Source: Paramecium sonneborni
Lineage: Eukaryota > Ciliophora > Oligohymenophorea > Peniculida > Parameciidae
Direction: 5' to 3'
Length of the DNA stretch: 64,000 bases
Assembly: GCA_905182985.1 (NCBI GenBank)
Contig: CAJJDN010000167.1
Coordinates: 60,298-124,297 of the forward strand
Shown here: piece after piece, positions 47,777-61,254 of the stretch
How the letters are laid out: each line of letters starts with the position of its first letter
Position numbering within the stretch: position 1 is the stretch's first letter
Notes under the pieces: generated by a model
Databases searched by the model: none
The model's input: only the letters and a program-made list of their open reading frames with translations
Told to the model about the DNA's origin: nothing
Position numbers and translations under genes: made by a program

Positions 47777-49803
47777 TCACTTCTTTTATAAGTATTCAAT
47801 CCATTTTTATCTAATATTTTGAGTATAAATGGAAGGTAGATTGCGACAAAGTGCTTATTATAAAGTATCTGCTTCATTTAATTTATCAGCTTCTTGTAAT
47901 GCTTTTTGTAGTACAAAAGTGCCAAATTTATTTTTCATTAATTCTAGACAGATGATGTCTTAGGATAGTTATTTAATGAATCTTTTTTGAGTTTTAGGAG
48001 AGGTTTCTAGAATACATTTTTCAACAACATTAGATGAATATTTATGAATAGAAAGTTGTATTAATTTGAGTAGTATTTTATCAATGATGGAGGTACATCT
48101 ATAATCTCCATAGATCTATAGTGTTATATTAATATATACATCAATAGCATGTTATACTCCATAATTTCCAAAGGGATCTTAAACAATTTCTTCTAAATGT
48201 TCTTTAATTTTATTAATAATGATATTAGATTTATCGGGATTGTTTTTAAATTTAGTAATTAAATCTTTAAGAACACATAATCCAAATTGATGATTAACAA
48301 TTAAGATGAATCTATCCATTAATTTATGAAAGATATGATGAAGTCTATCTTCAGAGAAACGTGTGATAATTTTCTTAATAAGATGAGTTCCTTGATTATC
48401 TAATGTAAGAGTGATGATATTATTTTTAATATTATTTTCGACCATTTCTTCTTCTTATTTGGAAGAGATAAGTGAAACAAGAGACTAAATAGAATGTGTT
48501 CCTTTTTTATCACAAGCAATATCAACAAGTCGATTTCCAATCTAGGTAATTAGATATATGTACAGTTTATAAGATGTATAATCTTTAATGAGGAGCACAA
48601 CTCTGACTTAGACTAGCAAACATATAATTAGCATATGGATCTATCATTAAATCTGGTAGATGTGGTGCAATTTCTTATAAGATTTAATCTAATTCAATTT
48701 ATGTACATATAGTAAAGTACTTTTATATTAATCTACTACCATGTTAAGTTTTGACAAAGTTAACAATGTTTCCTCTAATTTATTCTAAATTTTATAGGTC
48801 TTCAGTCCATTCATCCACAGGATTTTAAATAGTTTAATTTGATTCTTCTAATTGAAAGCTTTGTAAACGAACTCTAGTTTGTAGTGGTGTTACTTAAGGA
48901 GTGAAATTATGCAATTTAGGTGAGAATAGGAATGAATCAATGATAGGGGAAGACTTGGGTGATTATTTATATAAAGTAGTATTAAATTCAGTTGGTAATG
49001 TAATTTGAAGTGATTTAATGGATAATTGTATAGGTTCTTATTGTAATTACATGGAGATACATACTCCATCAGATTCAAAGGAAATGTAATCGTCAATAGT
49101 TGCTTATTCTGCATTGTAATAGAATTCAAAGGTACGTAGACTTTTACCTTCCTACATGAGATTAGCATCTATAATGTACAATTAAATTAGTATGCGTCCT
49201 TAGAGGAATGGAATGATATACTTTGAACGTTTACCATAGTATTCTCTGAGATTAGCATAATCAATTAGGATGGAAGTGGTTTTTTTTTATTTGAGTGTAG
49301 TTGAATGTGTTAGATGAAGGAATGGTTTTTAGGCAATTGTATGAAATACTTAGAACTCTACGAATGTTTTGATATTGAGATCCAGTAGGTCATAGTCAAT
49401 AGGAACACGCTAAATAAATTTAGCCGATTGGATGTGTTCATTTAGGAGGGCCAAAGATGTGGGTTTTTATTTACATATCAATGCACATTAGGTATGAACG
49501 TCAAAGTAGAGTGATAGATGATTTGAGTATATTTGAGTGTTACCCAGTTACACATTCTAATAACACATTGGACATATTGAATTCTCATTCTAACTCTTTC
49601 CTATTATTTCATAATCTTCATCAACAACTACTTGTTTATTACTATCATATACTTAATGATTCTTCTAATGTACTACTACACTTTCTTGAATTACAATCTT
49701 GTCCTATTTCTGAGTCTTTCTTTATACACTTTTAAAATATTTCTTTAAACTCTCTAGGAACAGGCTCGTTCCAACCAAATAATGGATAAATGTCTTCTAT
49801 CAT
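47777..49803 (-). CDS. Pumilio (PUF) RNA-binding protein with zinc-finger-like N-terminus, 660 aa
   Basis: The C-terminal 330 residues are PUF repeats: NFVKTQHGSRLIQKYF, IDPYANYMFASLSQ, DKKGTHSIQSLVSL, DNQGTHLIKKIITRF, NHQFGLCVLKDLIT, DPFGNYGVQHAIDVY, KYSSNVVEKCILET and NKFGTFVLQKALQEA. The five-residue cores (HGSRL, YANYM, KGTHS, QGTHL, FGLCV, FGNYG, SSNVV, FGTFV) decide which mRNA bases are bound. Near residue 70 is CPMCYQNV with later His, a possible zinc site. Two 22 nt introns (49631-49652, 48542-48563) leave 661 codons. PUF proteins bind mRNA 3' UTRs and repress or localise them. Confidence 0.9.
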
Positions 49804-50007
49804 TATACAAGGCGCTCTCTCAAGTTTTTTAAAATAATAAAATTGCTTATGTAAAAAGATTCTAAATTTATTAAGTGGGGGTTCTATATCATTTAACTAA
49901 TCTTTTAGTGGGGAGCATATATCTCCACACTAAACCAATTAATTCATTCTTTTTTTTATCAACCAAAAACATAAGCGCACTTCATTCTACTATGCACATT
50001 TATTTTA
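49804..50007. promoter_or_regulatory. divergent upstream region of PUF and SUMO-ligase genes
   Basis: About 200 bp between the two start codons. It contains gtgggg repeated in short form (around 49875-49920) and otherwise AT-rich sequence. It must serve both genes; no known element was identified. Confidence 0.4.
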
Positions 50008-50484
50008 ATGAAAAATTGCACTCTCCTTAAACAATTAGAACTCAATACAAATACATACATTTTGGAACTCATTTATAAGATCTCATCCAAACATCATCTC
50101 TCTGATTTATAGACTTAATAAATTTCATTGTATTACAAACAACCACCTTCCATTAACACCTTTCTAGAATTATATTCACTTAGCATGTTACGTTGTGATT
50201 GTGTTAAATATTAATAAATTGTAGATGAAATCAATCATCTAATTCATTCCTACTTTTAAACTTAAACTCCCTTAATCTAAAACATCATTACATAAGAAAA
50301 GAAAAAACCAATTAATCAGGATAATTAGAATACTCAGAATAATAAGGATAATAAGGATGATCAGGATAATTAGAATAATAAGGATAATTGGTATAATAAG
50401 GATAATTAGAATAATAAGAATAATAAGGATAATCAGCCTGAGCCTATGCAAATTGAAGATGACGATGAATTTATTAGCAATAAC

Positions 50485-50548
<64 letters not shown>

Positions 50549-52077
50549 TTCCTATATCAGATACATAATAAGATGATGCTTAATAACCCTCTCAATAAAC
50601 AAATATTCCTTCCTCATAATAACCAATTAATACATAATAAACTACTTAACCATCCTAAACTATTGAAGATGAAATTTGCATTCCCAATTCAATTAAACTT
50701 AAATATAGAAGAATATCTACTGGACCATCTGAAAAGGAAGCTAGATGTGATCAATGTGTATGTTAAGGTAAACTTTCAACAGAATAAGATAACTTAGTTT
50801 AATGTTTATTGTGTTTAAATTACTTACATTTTACATGTGTTTCTAAATCTAAAGAATCTTTTGATAAATGTTATAAAGATTTAGAATTTGTATGTCCACC
50901 TTGTGTACTTAAATATATGGATCATTTTAATAAAATATCTGCAACTTTAGTTCCACCTTCTCCATTTTAATAAGCTGGATAAATTAATCATAAAGCATTT
51001 AATTTTACATGTGATCAACCCATTATCAATATTAGATGTGTAAGATAAGAAAATAAAATTAATTGTGAAGAAATAACTTGGCCTGATATTGGTGAATTAT
51101 TTCTAAATTAAAAGAAAATCTAAGATTTCAAACCATTAATTAATAATCATAGTCTTAAGAAAAGAAAAGATGATTAAATTCTTACAACTGAAGTACTTAC
51201 ATAAAATTGTCTATAAATTAAAGAGTGTATACCTACTCCAGATTAAAGGAGTTAATATCGAATCTCATAAGGACATCTATATTTTTTAGGAGTCTATTCA
51301 ATAGAGTAATTTAATTCAAAACAATTACTTGATAACATTATAAATTAAAGTGAAAATTGGATGAATATTGAACAATGTTAAGATTTCATATCTCTTTATT
51401 TAAATAAACATTAAGCAGATGATATAAAAGTAGATAGTATAACAATTTAATTAACATGTGCAATCACTTTTAATTTGATGAATACACCTGTAAGAGGGTC
51501 TTTCTGTTAACATATTTAATGTTTTGGATTAGAAAATTATATAACAGCAATGTATTAAATGTAACCTAGAAAATGGAGATGTCCCTTATGTAAAAAGAAA
51601 CTCTTCACTATTTAGATTGATGCATATCAAAATGCTATCTTAAATACAATAAAAAAATACGATTTGTAAATTAATGAAATCAGTTTTGATAACAATGGGT
51701 AAATTGTTAATGAAAAGATTCAAAAATTACTTAGTTTAGATAATCTACCAAATTATGCAATAAAAAACAGTAATCGTATGATAAATTTGGAGATGTTATC
51801 TAATGATAGTAATAATATCTTCTTTAAATTACAGATTGTCAAAACAAAGGAATCTAATTAAAAATCACCATATTAAAATACCTTATAGAATGTGATTAAT
51901 AATATGATGTTGTCATCAAATTAACATCTAAGGAGTAACAGTTATGCAAATTTTTATGCTAATAATTATTACATAAATTAAATGAAATTACAATAATAGG
52001 CTAGATTAGAAGAATAGTGTAAACTCTAAAAATCAAAATTTGGATAAAATAATGACTCAGCCATTATTATAGAATGA
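50008..52077 (+). CDS. SIZ/PIAS-type SUMO E3 ligase (PHD + SP-RING), 689 aa
   Basis: An intronless frame of 690 codons. An N-terminal helical region (residues 1-95) is followed by an Asp/Asn/Gln/Lys repeat tract and then a pure AAT run (about 24 Asn, 50478-50548). A PHD finger follows: CDQCVCQGKL, then CLLCLNYLHFTCVS and FVCPPCVLKYM. Further on is the SP-RING: CAITFNLMNTPVRGSFCQH, IQCFGLENYI, WRCPLCKKKLF. PHD plus SP-RING is the layout of Siz1-type SUMO ligases, which transfer SUMO to nuclear targets. The C-terminus is Gln/Asn-rich. Because the N-terminal part is open far upstream, I chose the first ATG (50008); 50188 is an alternative. Confidence 0.85.
50478..50548 (+). repeat. (AAT)n trinucleotide repeat, poly-Asn
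   Basis: About 24 uninterrupted AAT codons within the SUMO-ligase gene, preceded by aataag/gataat repeats encoding Asn, Lys, Asp and Gln. Probably polymorphic in length. Confidence 0.9.
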
Positions 52078-52110
52078 GTATATATATATTTTTTATTTAA
52101 TCATGTCTAC

Positions 52111-53095
52111 TCAATCTTCTAAGAATGTGATAGCTGCTGCATAACTCACTGAAGAATCTTTCTTATCTCTTACTAGACATGATTATGCATATCTAATAAA
52201 CTTAGTTTCCATCATATGTGTATTTTAACTCATTGCTATACACTATATATATAAATGAAATATATATGTACATGTAATAAAATAGCTATGCAATGTTTAC
52301 CACATATATTATTTTCATATTCTCTCAAATAATCATTAAATTTATCTAAATCATGTAATTCAATATGTTCCATAGCTTTTTAATCTAATTTTTCTATTGA
52401 TTCAAATATTTCTCCATCTGCACTGTTGTAATAAGTGTAGGCGAATTTAGTTCCCCAATGACAAAAATCAGTAGATATTATAAATAAAGTATCATCCATA
52501 TCAAAATATTCGCTCAATAATCTTCCATAATATTCTTCAGATTTAGCATCAATAGATCCAACCATAATTGGGATTATTGTAAAATTATCAGTACCTAAAA
52601 TATGAGCTAAAAAAGGTAATTGCATTTCAATTGAATGTTCTTCTTCTTCTGCATCTTTGTCTGATTATTCAAACAAACCTTGCTCATGTAATTACTTTAC
52701 AGCTAAACTTACCCAAAACAATTACTTTCCAAATCCACTTTAATATTTCCCAAAGGAGTTTCATAAATTTCTTATCTCGTCAAACAACATTATGTAATAT
52801 ATACATAATGACATGGACCAAGAATAAACACTTTTAATTTCTCAGATGGAGGATATTTCTTTAAATATTTGTAACTGAAGGCTGCTGTTGGTCCAGAATA
52901 AGCATAACCTGCATGACTTATTTTATGATTAAATCAATACGGAACAATTAATGCTTTTAATTATGCTACTGTTGTCACTTCTGCTTTAGCTTATTCTAAC
53001 CAACAATTAATCTGAATCTTTAATTCATTACTCTTACTAGAATACCATGATCCAGCATGAACATTCTCTCTTACATTGTATTTATTATTTAACAT
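52111..53095 (-). CDS. MEMO1: Memo-family protein, 302 aa
   Basis: Matches the Memo family throughout: ENVHAGSWY at the start, LIVPHAGYAYSGPTAAF, FILGPCHYVY, EEEEHSIEMQLPFLAHI, TIIPIMVGSI, FIISTDFCHWGTKFAYTYY and, near the end, DSSVSYAAAITFLED. The conserved His residues (HAGSW, PHAGY, CHYV, EHSIE, CHWG) that line a copper/iron-binding pocket are present. Three introns (52917-52940, 52703-52725, 52243-52271; 24, 23, 29 nt) leave 303 codons. Memo proteins act in redox signalling and cell motility in animals; the ciliate role is unknown. Convergent with the SUMO-ligase gene (34 bp between stops). Confidence 0.9.
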
Positions 53096-53238
53096 ATGAA
53101 CATATGGAATCTATTATAATTATTCTTCGTTCTTATTCTCCTATTACTCCATCTAATTATTCACTTCCTTTTACTCTAATTACTATGATTCCTCTTCTGA
53201 TTATTCAGACATTTTATATATATATTATTTATTAATTA

Positions 53239-55090
53239 TGTCTAAAAAATTAGAATTACAAACCAAAATCAAATCTCTTGAAGAATATATTCAAACCAGC
53301 CATAGATAAATTATATCCCCCACTGATAACACTTGCAGAATTCTAAAGATCTATTTCAAATAATACTTTAGTTTTAAATTTAATCCTTATTTCAATTGTT
53401 GAACTTGAAGAAAAAGCCAGAATGCTTGAATCTTAAAACTTATTGAAAAGAATCAAAGTAATGTTGTCGAATGGTGATCCAAAGAAAGAGATTTCAATGT
53501 ACATCTAAGTCATAATAAAGTATTAAATAAATCCAAATACTACAACTTTAATTGAATGAAGTTGAAGCTCAACTCAATGAATTTAAGGATCAAAATTAAT
53601 AACTTATTGCTAATTCTACATAAAATAATAATTCTGAATCGTAGTTATAATAATTGATAAAACATGATGAGCATCTTATATAATAAAAAGATTCCTATCT
53701 CAAAAAAAAAGAAACTTAAATTTCCAATCATGAATAAATCATTATACAAAAGACAATGAAAACAAAGATTAATAAATTACATTATTGAGTGAATAACTAT
53801 ATAATTAATCATAATAATTAAATCTGTTAACTCAAAACAACCTCAATTTAAATACTATTACTGATAAACTGAATAATTTAAAGCATCTCAAAAATAATTT
53901 ACTCAATGATAACTAAACACTTTATTCCTAACTCTAATCATTATATTCTACTAATAATGATATGTTCAATATCAAGCTATCAGAAAAACTTAACAATACT
54001 CAATCATATCAAATTCTACAACTATAAAATGAATTGAAATATTCTTAAAAAAACAATATAAAGAAAAAATGACAAAAATTTTGAAAAGACAAAAGAAAAA
54101 GTATTTCTCTATTTAAATATTTATTTAGTCTATTAACTAATAAGATCTAATAAGATCTCTTTAAGACAAGATTACTTGAAAAAGATGATATACTCTATGA
54201 AGCCAAAAATTAATTTGAAAAATATTTACTCATTGTATTTAAAATAAATGGAAAATGCTAATCTTAATATAATTATTAATATTTTTCTATACACAAATTG
54301 CTTAAGCAAATGAGATTCTCAAAGATCAAATCAAAAAAATCTCTGATCTTGAACTCAAAATCAAAGAATTGGAATCCAAATTGTCAGAAACCAATAAATA
54401 ATATATCGAATCACTAGAACATTCTAAATAATTAGATCTTGAAGTAAAATTTACTTATTTATTTAGCTTAAAAAATCTATTTAAACGAATTCAAAACTAT
54501 AGGAACAATTCATATTCAAAGATGAAGAATTACAAAATTCTAAATAACTTTAATAAGGAATACTTCAAGACAATTCTCATTTAAAAAGTAAATTAGAGTC
54601 TCTATTACAAATTAATTCAAAAACTAAAACTAATAAAGGATTAAGAAATTGAATTAATTAAAGAATAATAAAAATCTTTAGCAACTCAATTAAAAACTAG
54701 TTAAGGCTATGCTACCAGATTTAAATAAATAACTAGAAATGGATAATACTGAATTCCTAAAATCTAAAAATAATTTAGAAACACTTTTCTAAGAAATTCT
54801 TGATCAAACTAAATAAAAATCTAATGTTAAGAATTTATCTACAGCTTCAAATAATCCTATCAAAAGTTTACTTACCTAAAGAAAGAATTATATACAAGGA
54901 AATACTTCAACTAATTCTTAAGAAAATAGATCATCAAGTTAAAAATCAAATAATACTACTCCTAATTAAGTTGCTAAAATTGGAGATGTATCCTTCAAAA
55001 GAACTATACTTGTAAGTGGAAAAAAGAAAACTTCTCATTCTGGCTCTTAAGAAAATATTAATTCAAAATAATCTAATAAAACCTTAATGA
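53239..55090 (+). pseudogene. coiled-coil locus with several frame changes
   Basis: From ATG 53239 (MSKKLELQTKIKSLEEY) the text is coiled-coil-like almost throughout, but the frame changes near 53290, 53550, 53750, 54060 and 54620. Clear stretches include ELEEKARMLESQNLLKRI, NEVEAQLNEFKDQNQQLI, KLNNLKHLKNNLLNDN, ISDLELKIKELESKLSET and ILDQTKQKSNVKNLSTAS. A 23 nt intron near 54443 is convincing; other shifts fit single missing A residues (for example after ATACAAAA near 53750). It may be one large gene with sequencing errors, two genes, or a decaying copy. No family can be assigned. Confidence 0.45.
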
Positions 55091-55336
55091 AATTTATGAT
55101 TTATATAAAAGTTAACAATAAAATAAAATTTTATAAATAGGATTAATTATTAGTACAAGAATAATAGTAAGATATATAATAAAATCAAATAAATAAGTTA
55201 GAAAAATTAATATCAATTAAGATCATTATCATTGCCAATGATATCTGCTACTTCTTCATTGTTTTCTTGGTCATCAAATATTTTTTATTAATTTTTATTT
55301 AAGGGTATTATGGCAATTACTATTTATTTTTTAGAA

Positions 55337-55574
55337 TCATTTATTGCTGTTTTTTTTTCTTACAGTTTTTCTTAACTTTTGAATTCTTATTTTTATTTTA
55401 TGTTTCAATATAATTTATAAATTTTTAGTTATTGTTACGTGTAATACATTTTCATCTATTTGATCTTGAGACTCAAATGACAAAACATAAACTAAATATT
55501 ATATATTTTCATATTTTTTCCCATTGATTCTGCTAAAGTTTAGTATTTTTTTTTAATAAATTCTCAATATTCAT
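55337..55574 (-). CDS. small unknown ORF, one homopolymer shift
   Basis: From ATG 55574 (MNIENLLKK) the text shifts phase at a run of nine A. It then reads well as ILNFSRINGKKYENIQYL and FESQDQIDENVLHV, with a basic end, to TGA 55337. One A too many or two too few would explain the change. It may be a small gene or the detached 3' part of the gene upstream. Confidence 0.3.
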
Positions 55575-55692
55575 ATTTAAAAATTTATGTTTAATCTTGA
55601 ATGAAAATAATATTAATTTTTTGTTAAATTGAATTAATGGAATTAATCAAATCAATAAATAAAATCCAATTGACAATGATTTTCATTTAATT

Positions 55693-56871
55693 TCAAATGA
55701 AAAATTCTGCTTGTTAAATGTCAATTTTATATTTAAAAATATTTATTTTTCTTTATCTTTTAGATATCTTTTTTTTTATTTCTTTGTCTTCACTTTTTAA
55801 TTTCTAAATTTCTATTTCGTTGACTTCACTTTTTAATTTCTAAAATTAATTAATAACATTTTTTTTTAAATCGTCATCTATTTTTTTATTTGTAAAAAGA
55901 CAAGTAGGATTATCAATGACTTGTTAGATACATTTATCTAATTCAGATTTTGCTCCACCATTCACAAGGTTTTTAATAGTTTATTTACTAAAATTGATTT
56001 ATTGTTTCTAAAAATATCTTTAAAATTTCGATTCTGTTATGAGCTTTAATAATTCTAAAATTTCTAACTATTTATTTTGATAATTATTTTCAACTTATTT
56101 ATTTTGATCATTGTTTTCATCTATATTTTGATCCCATTAAATGATTGAGTAGATAGATTCATAATTCAAATTTTATTAATGCATTTCATATATTTGATTT
56201 TCATTTTAATTTTCATTTTCTTTGAATTTTTATATTAATATTTATATTAGTTAAAGAAAATCATATTAGATATCATTTTATTTAAACTTATTAATCACTT
56301 TTCTTAATTTTTCTTAAATCTATTATTGGTTAAAATCTAAGTGATTTATCCAATTAAATTTACAATTAGTGTATTCGGCTAATAGAATTACATATGATTT
56401 TGAAGTATCGTTCATTTTTAATAATTATGTACATACCAAATTAAATTTATTAGTCTAAAAGTATTCAAAGTTATATTTTGTTCTTAAAAAATTTTTCTTT
56501 TTAAATTTATCCAAATTTTTTACTTAGTTCTTTTATTAAATTTATTTAATTATCAATAATTTCTATTTTTATCTAGCTTTGTTACATTCTTTGAGAATCA
56601 ATTCTTTTTTAATTGAGAGATCTTCAACACTATTTATATTATCTATTGTATTCAGAATTTCCAAACTTGTATCTTATTTTAACCATTTTTTATTTCTTAT
56701 TTTTTTTTTGTTCATTTGTGCAAGTTCTTCCAATTAAACTTGGGTTATATCTATTGCTTATTAATTTAATTCTTCAATTTCTAAATTATCTTCCTAATTA
56801 TTTTCTATAACATTTGCATAAAGTTCAGCATCATTTAAATGATCTTAAGAATAAAACTCTGAATTATTCAT
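55693..56871 (-). CDS. Gln/Lys-rich unknown protein, 392 aa
   Basis: One uninterrupted frame of 393 codons, with dozens of TAA/TAG codons read as Gln. The N-terminal third is acidic and Gln/Asn-rich, the middle mixed helical (AEYTNCKFNWINHLDFNQ), and the end basic and coiled (LKSEVNEIEIQKLKSE repeated). No domain recognised. It could be a cytoskeletal or nuclear low-complexity protein. Confidence 0.65.
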
Positions 56872-56974
56872 TTAAAAAATTATAGAGGAAAAATAAATAA
56901 AAATACGTATTGAAAAATATTAAAAGTTTTGGACAAGAAAATTAACATTAATTTATATTGTATAAAAAAATATT

Positions 56975-57025
56975 TAATAATATATATATATATATAAAAT
57001 AATATAAATATATAATAATATATTG
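56975..57025. repeat. TA-rich microsatellite
   Basis: A run of alternating TA (about 9 repeats) and related AT-only sequence in the 160 bp between the Gln-rich gene start and the malate dehydrogenase stop. Confidence 0.8.
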
Positions 57026-57031
57026 GATAAT

Positions 57032-58156
<1,125 letters not shown>

Positions 58157-58159
58157 ATT

Positions 58160-58890
58160 AGATATTAATATTAAATAATACGTATGATAATCAATTCAAT
58201 TAAATATTATTCTTTTATCCAATCTATAATTGTCTCATCCTAAAATATTCCATTAATCTTTAAGTATTAATAATCATTCAATATCAAATCAATACATTAT
58301 AATTCCCATCTCTCTATTCCCATTTTAACTTTCCTTAAATTAGTTATTGCAACCCACTTAACCAATCTCATTATTTTATTAAACTCTACATATTCATAAT
58401 CCCATCATTAATCTTCTTTTTCAACACCTATTATACTCATTTTATTTATTACAATACTAAATCTCTTTTTCATTATCTATTCTTTTCTTCCTGTTTAATT
58501 TTCATATATCAACATATAATTTTATATTTTTCTTCTCTCCCATAATAATTTTAATAATATTATATCTCAATACACATTCTTCTTTTTTTGTAATTTTTTA
58601 TGAACTTTTATTTCATCATAATCTTGTTTGCAATCCATTTACCTATACTCATAATCTTTCTCTTTTATACTCTAATTTAATATAATATCTAACATCTATT
58701 TATAAAACATAATCAGGATTGATATTTATTCTTATCTATAGATAATTACTATACTATTTCTTCTTAATTATTTTCTTATGATATATTATTTCAAAATTAC
58801 CATTTTCATCTTCATTTTTAAAATTACTTTACCACAACAATTTATGTATATACTTATGTAAATAATTTATATAAAACTCTTATTGAATTC
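58160..58890 (-). pseudogene. degenerate coding-like region upstream of MDH
   Basis: On the minus strand one frame reads FSIVINKMSIIGVEKEDQ, then a TGA near 58412, then WDYEYVEFNKIMRLVKWV, LRKVKMGIERWELQCIDL and INGIFQDETIIDWIKEQ. Upstream pieces are in other frames with more TGAs. No intron repairs it and no family is recognised; probably a decayed gene. Confidence 0.35.
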
Positions 58891-58897
58891 ACTGTTC

Positions 58898-59616
58898 ATG
58901 CTAAAATAATTAAAAAGATGCTGTTTTAGATCTAAGTCATTACCCAGAGCCATACCTTTGTTAATTCATAAATTTATAAACTCTCGGGGAGGTCGCTATG
59001 TTAGAAGAAATGCTATCAAAACTCATATATCTGGACCTTTGGAAACACCAACTACTATTTCTCGTCGAAAATCTTGTGAAGGAGATGAGTTTGGATACTT
59101 TAAATCTACTAAAGAATGGATGCAGTTAGTTAAAATAGATAATCCTTAACATAGGAATTAGAACTTAGCCAGAATTGTTTTTTTAAGACTAAAACATGGA
59201 AATTCACAAAGTCAATCTAAGCGCATTCTTTCTTTAAAAAAGTGTAAAAATTATATAATATCAAATTAGGCTTCAAAGACTAAGTAAATTTGCTGCGTAT
59301 TTTATCAACATTTAAACCAAAAGTAACAATTTAATAGGTTGATCTTGGGAATCAACCAAAAAAAGTTAATATGCCTCTTCTACCATCTCCTAAAGCTAAA
59401 GTTCATACAAAATTGTTTCCTTTCAATAAATCAATTACAATTGATTAACCTCTTTTTCCAAAAAAGATTCATAGAAATTGGAGTTAATTAGATATAATAG
59501 CCCCTTAGAAAGCAATAACATAGCCAGCATCAAATTATGTAAGTCCTAGGAAATTCAAAAAATCTATAATGAATATATATGGTATTTCAAATACTATGCA
59601 GTTTATAAAGTACTGA
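58898..59616 (+). CDS. basic unknown protein, 230 aa
   Basis: ATG 58898 opens a very basic N-terminus (MLKQLKRCCFRSKSLPRA). A 26 nt intron at 59129-59154 (GTTAAA...CATAG) joins two frames exactly, giving 231 codons to TGA 59616. Text after the intron includes KLYNIKLGFKDQVNLLRIL and LPSPKAKVHTKLFPFNKS. No domain is recognised. The Pro/Ser/Lys-rich C-terminal half looks unstructured. Convergent with the carbonic-anhydrase-related gene (25 bp between stops). Confidence 0.7.
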
Positions 59617-59641
59617 TTTAATTTAAATTAAAATCTAAATG

Positions 59642-60515
59642 TCAAATTGATTTATAAATCATAAATATCATAACACAATAGCCTAGAAACAAACCAAAAT
59701 CACGTGCTAGATGGCTATCACAATACTTTCCCTTCAATTTTAATAGATCAATAGTTTCATTTGTTTTTTGATTAGTTTTGTTTTCTGGTTTAGTTTGATT
59801 GTTATGGAAGAGATAATTAAATTGTTCAAATTATTTTTAAGTTATTGGTAGTGGAGTATCTAAAACATACCATTATACTAATTATTGGCAATCCAATAGA
59901 TGAGAATCAGATGTACCAATATAAGTATAGAATGATGGATCAGAAGAAATCTAGTATCCAAGGGAATTATGAAAATTGATGGTGAGAGTGGTAATGTTTT
60001 AGAATTTCAAAATTTTGAAATAGTAGTCATCAAAAAATGGTTGTGATTATTTTTTATCAATTTTAAAAAGGATGGATACTATAGCGATTTGAGAATCTGA
60101 AATAAATCCTTGATTTAATTAATGATGAATGAGCATTTCGAAATCATATTGAGTTCCATCTAATTAATGTTGAGAAGGTGATCTAAACTCAAAACTAGTA
60201 GCAGTATAGGCTTAAAAAAGATATTTTTAGAACAAATACCATTAAGATTGTTATGGATGTCAGAGGCAGAGAGGGTTGAAATTGGAGCAACAGTGTAGAT
60301 TGTATGTTATTGTTTGACTATATCAATGGTTAATGGATAATCAATGAAGGATATATTGAACATCATAGTGTTGTCACATTATGATTATGTAGGTTTGAGG
60401 TTTCTGATTGTAAGGTTGGATTAATCAGCTTGATATTTGTATTTTTAAGTATACCTAAACATGTTGCTAAAGCTTCATTGATATAAAATAAAATGAAAAT
60501 TGTGCTTAATATCAT
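59642..60515 (-). CDS. carbonic-anhydrase-related protein, zinc ligands replaced, 272 aa
   Basis: A signal peptide (MILSTIFILFYINEALA) is followed by an alpha-carbonic-anhydrase fold: SFEFRSPSQHQLDGTQYDFE, MLIHHQLNQGF, YTYIGTSDSHLLDCQQLVQW. In active enzymes the first part reads QFHFHW..SEHTVDG and the next ELHLVH. Here the two His of HxH are Glu and Arg, and the third ligand position appears to be Leu. It is therefore probably non-catalytic. A C-terminal hydrophobic stretch (LFLGYCVMIFMIYKSI) suggests membrane attachment. Two introns (26 and 29 nt) leave 273 codons. An in-frame TTG upstream is not the start. Confidence 0.85.
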
Positions 60516-60541
60516 AAATATAATATTTAATTCATGTATTT

Positions 60542-61242
60542 TCAATGAACAAATTTATAGTATATAATAAGTATATTTCCAATTGTTAATATGCAAACCA
60601 AAGTCATCAATATACCTTTATTGTATTATTCTCTATTCTTAATCATGGTTGCATGTCTCTAAGTCATTTTAACTCCACTCTATATTTCTTTCGTCTATAA
60701 AACTTAAAAAGTAACAATATTTACATCTTCAATAGCTTTTAGCAGTTTCTCCTTCTAACTACGTAGATTATCTAAAATACTTATTTAAGTATCTTCTGCT
60801 TCAAGTAATCTTGAATCTAGTTGATGTAATTGTTTCACTTAAGAGTGCAAATCCGAATTCAATCCACTAATTTATGATGGTTAAGTTTTCTTAGTAATAT
60901 TACTATGATGAGATTAAGGTTGTTTATCAATATCTTATTGTAAATCTCTTAACTTCTTTTGGCATTCTATGTAAAGTATCTTACTTTATCTAAACTTTTA
61001 TGCAAACTCCTATTTATTCTATTCATTGAAGGAACTGTATTCTATTTCCATGAATTTGAACTTAAAATAAAGCAATTGAATATTTGAATTACTTATTGTT
61101 CAGCCTAAACATGTATAAGTTTCATTTTCTCCAATTTCAGTTATTTACTCTATGTCATTGAGTATTGTTGATATAATTAGTTGAATTCTTCGACTTTTTT
61201 ATTGAAGTTAATTTCGTTCTACTGATATAAGTTTGAGGCCAT
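60542..61242 (-). CDS. Qb-SNARE, Vti1-like, copy 1, 212 aa
   Basis: An N-terminal helical (Habc-like) part starts MASNLYQQNEINFNKKVEEF. A SNARE helix follows (DSRLLEAEDTQISILDNLRS, QKEKLLKAIED, SGVKMTQRHATMIKNREQ) and a C-terminal membrane anchor (GILMTLVCILTIGNILIIYY). Central Q/L heptads and the tail anchor fit a Qb-SNARE of the Vti1 type that acts in endosome/Golgi fusion. Introns of 32 and 30 nt leave 213 codons. It is a tandem paralogue of the next gene, with the same intron positions; their separation is only 12 bp. Confidence 0.8.
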
Positions 61243-61254
61243 TAATTTAATTAA

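Noticed and set aside
59129..59154. Frameshift in the basic protein at 58898-59616
   Set aside because: A 26 nt GTTAAA...CATAG intron joins the two frames and leaves an exact codon count.
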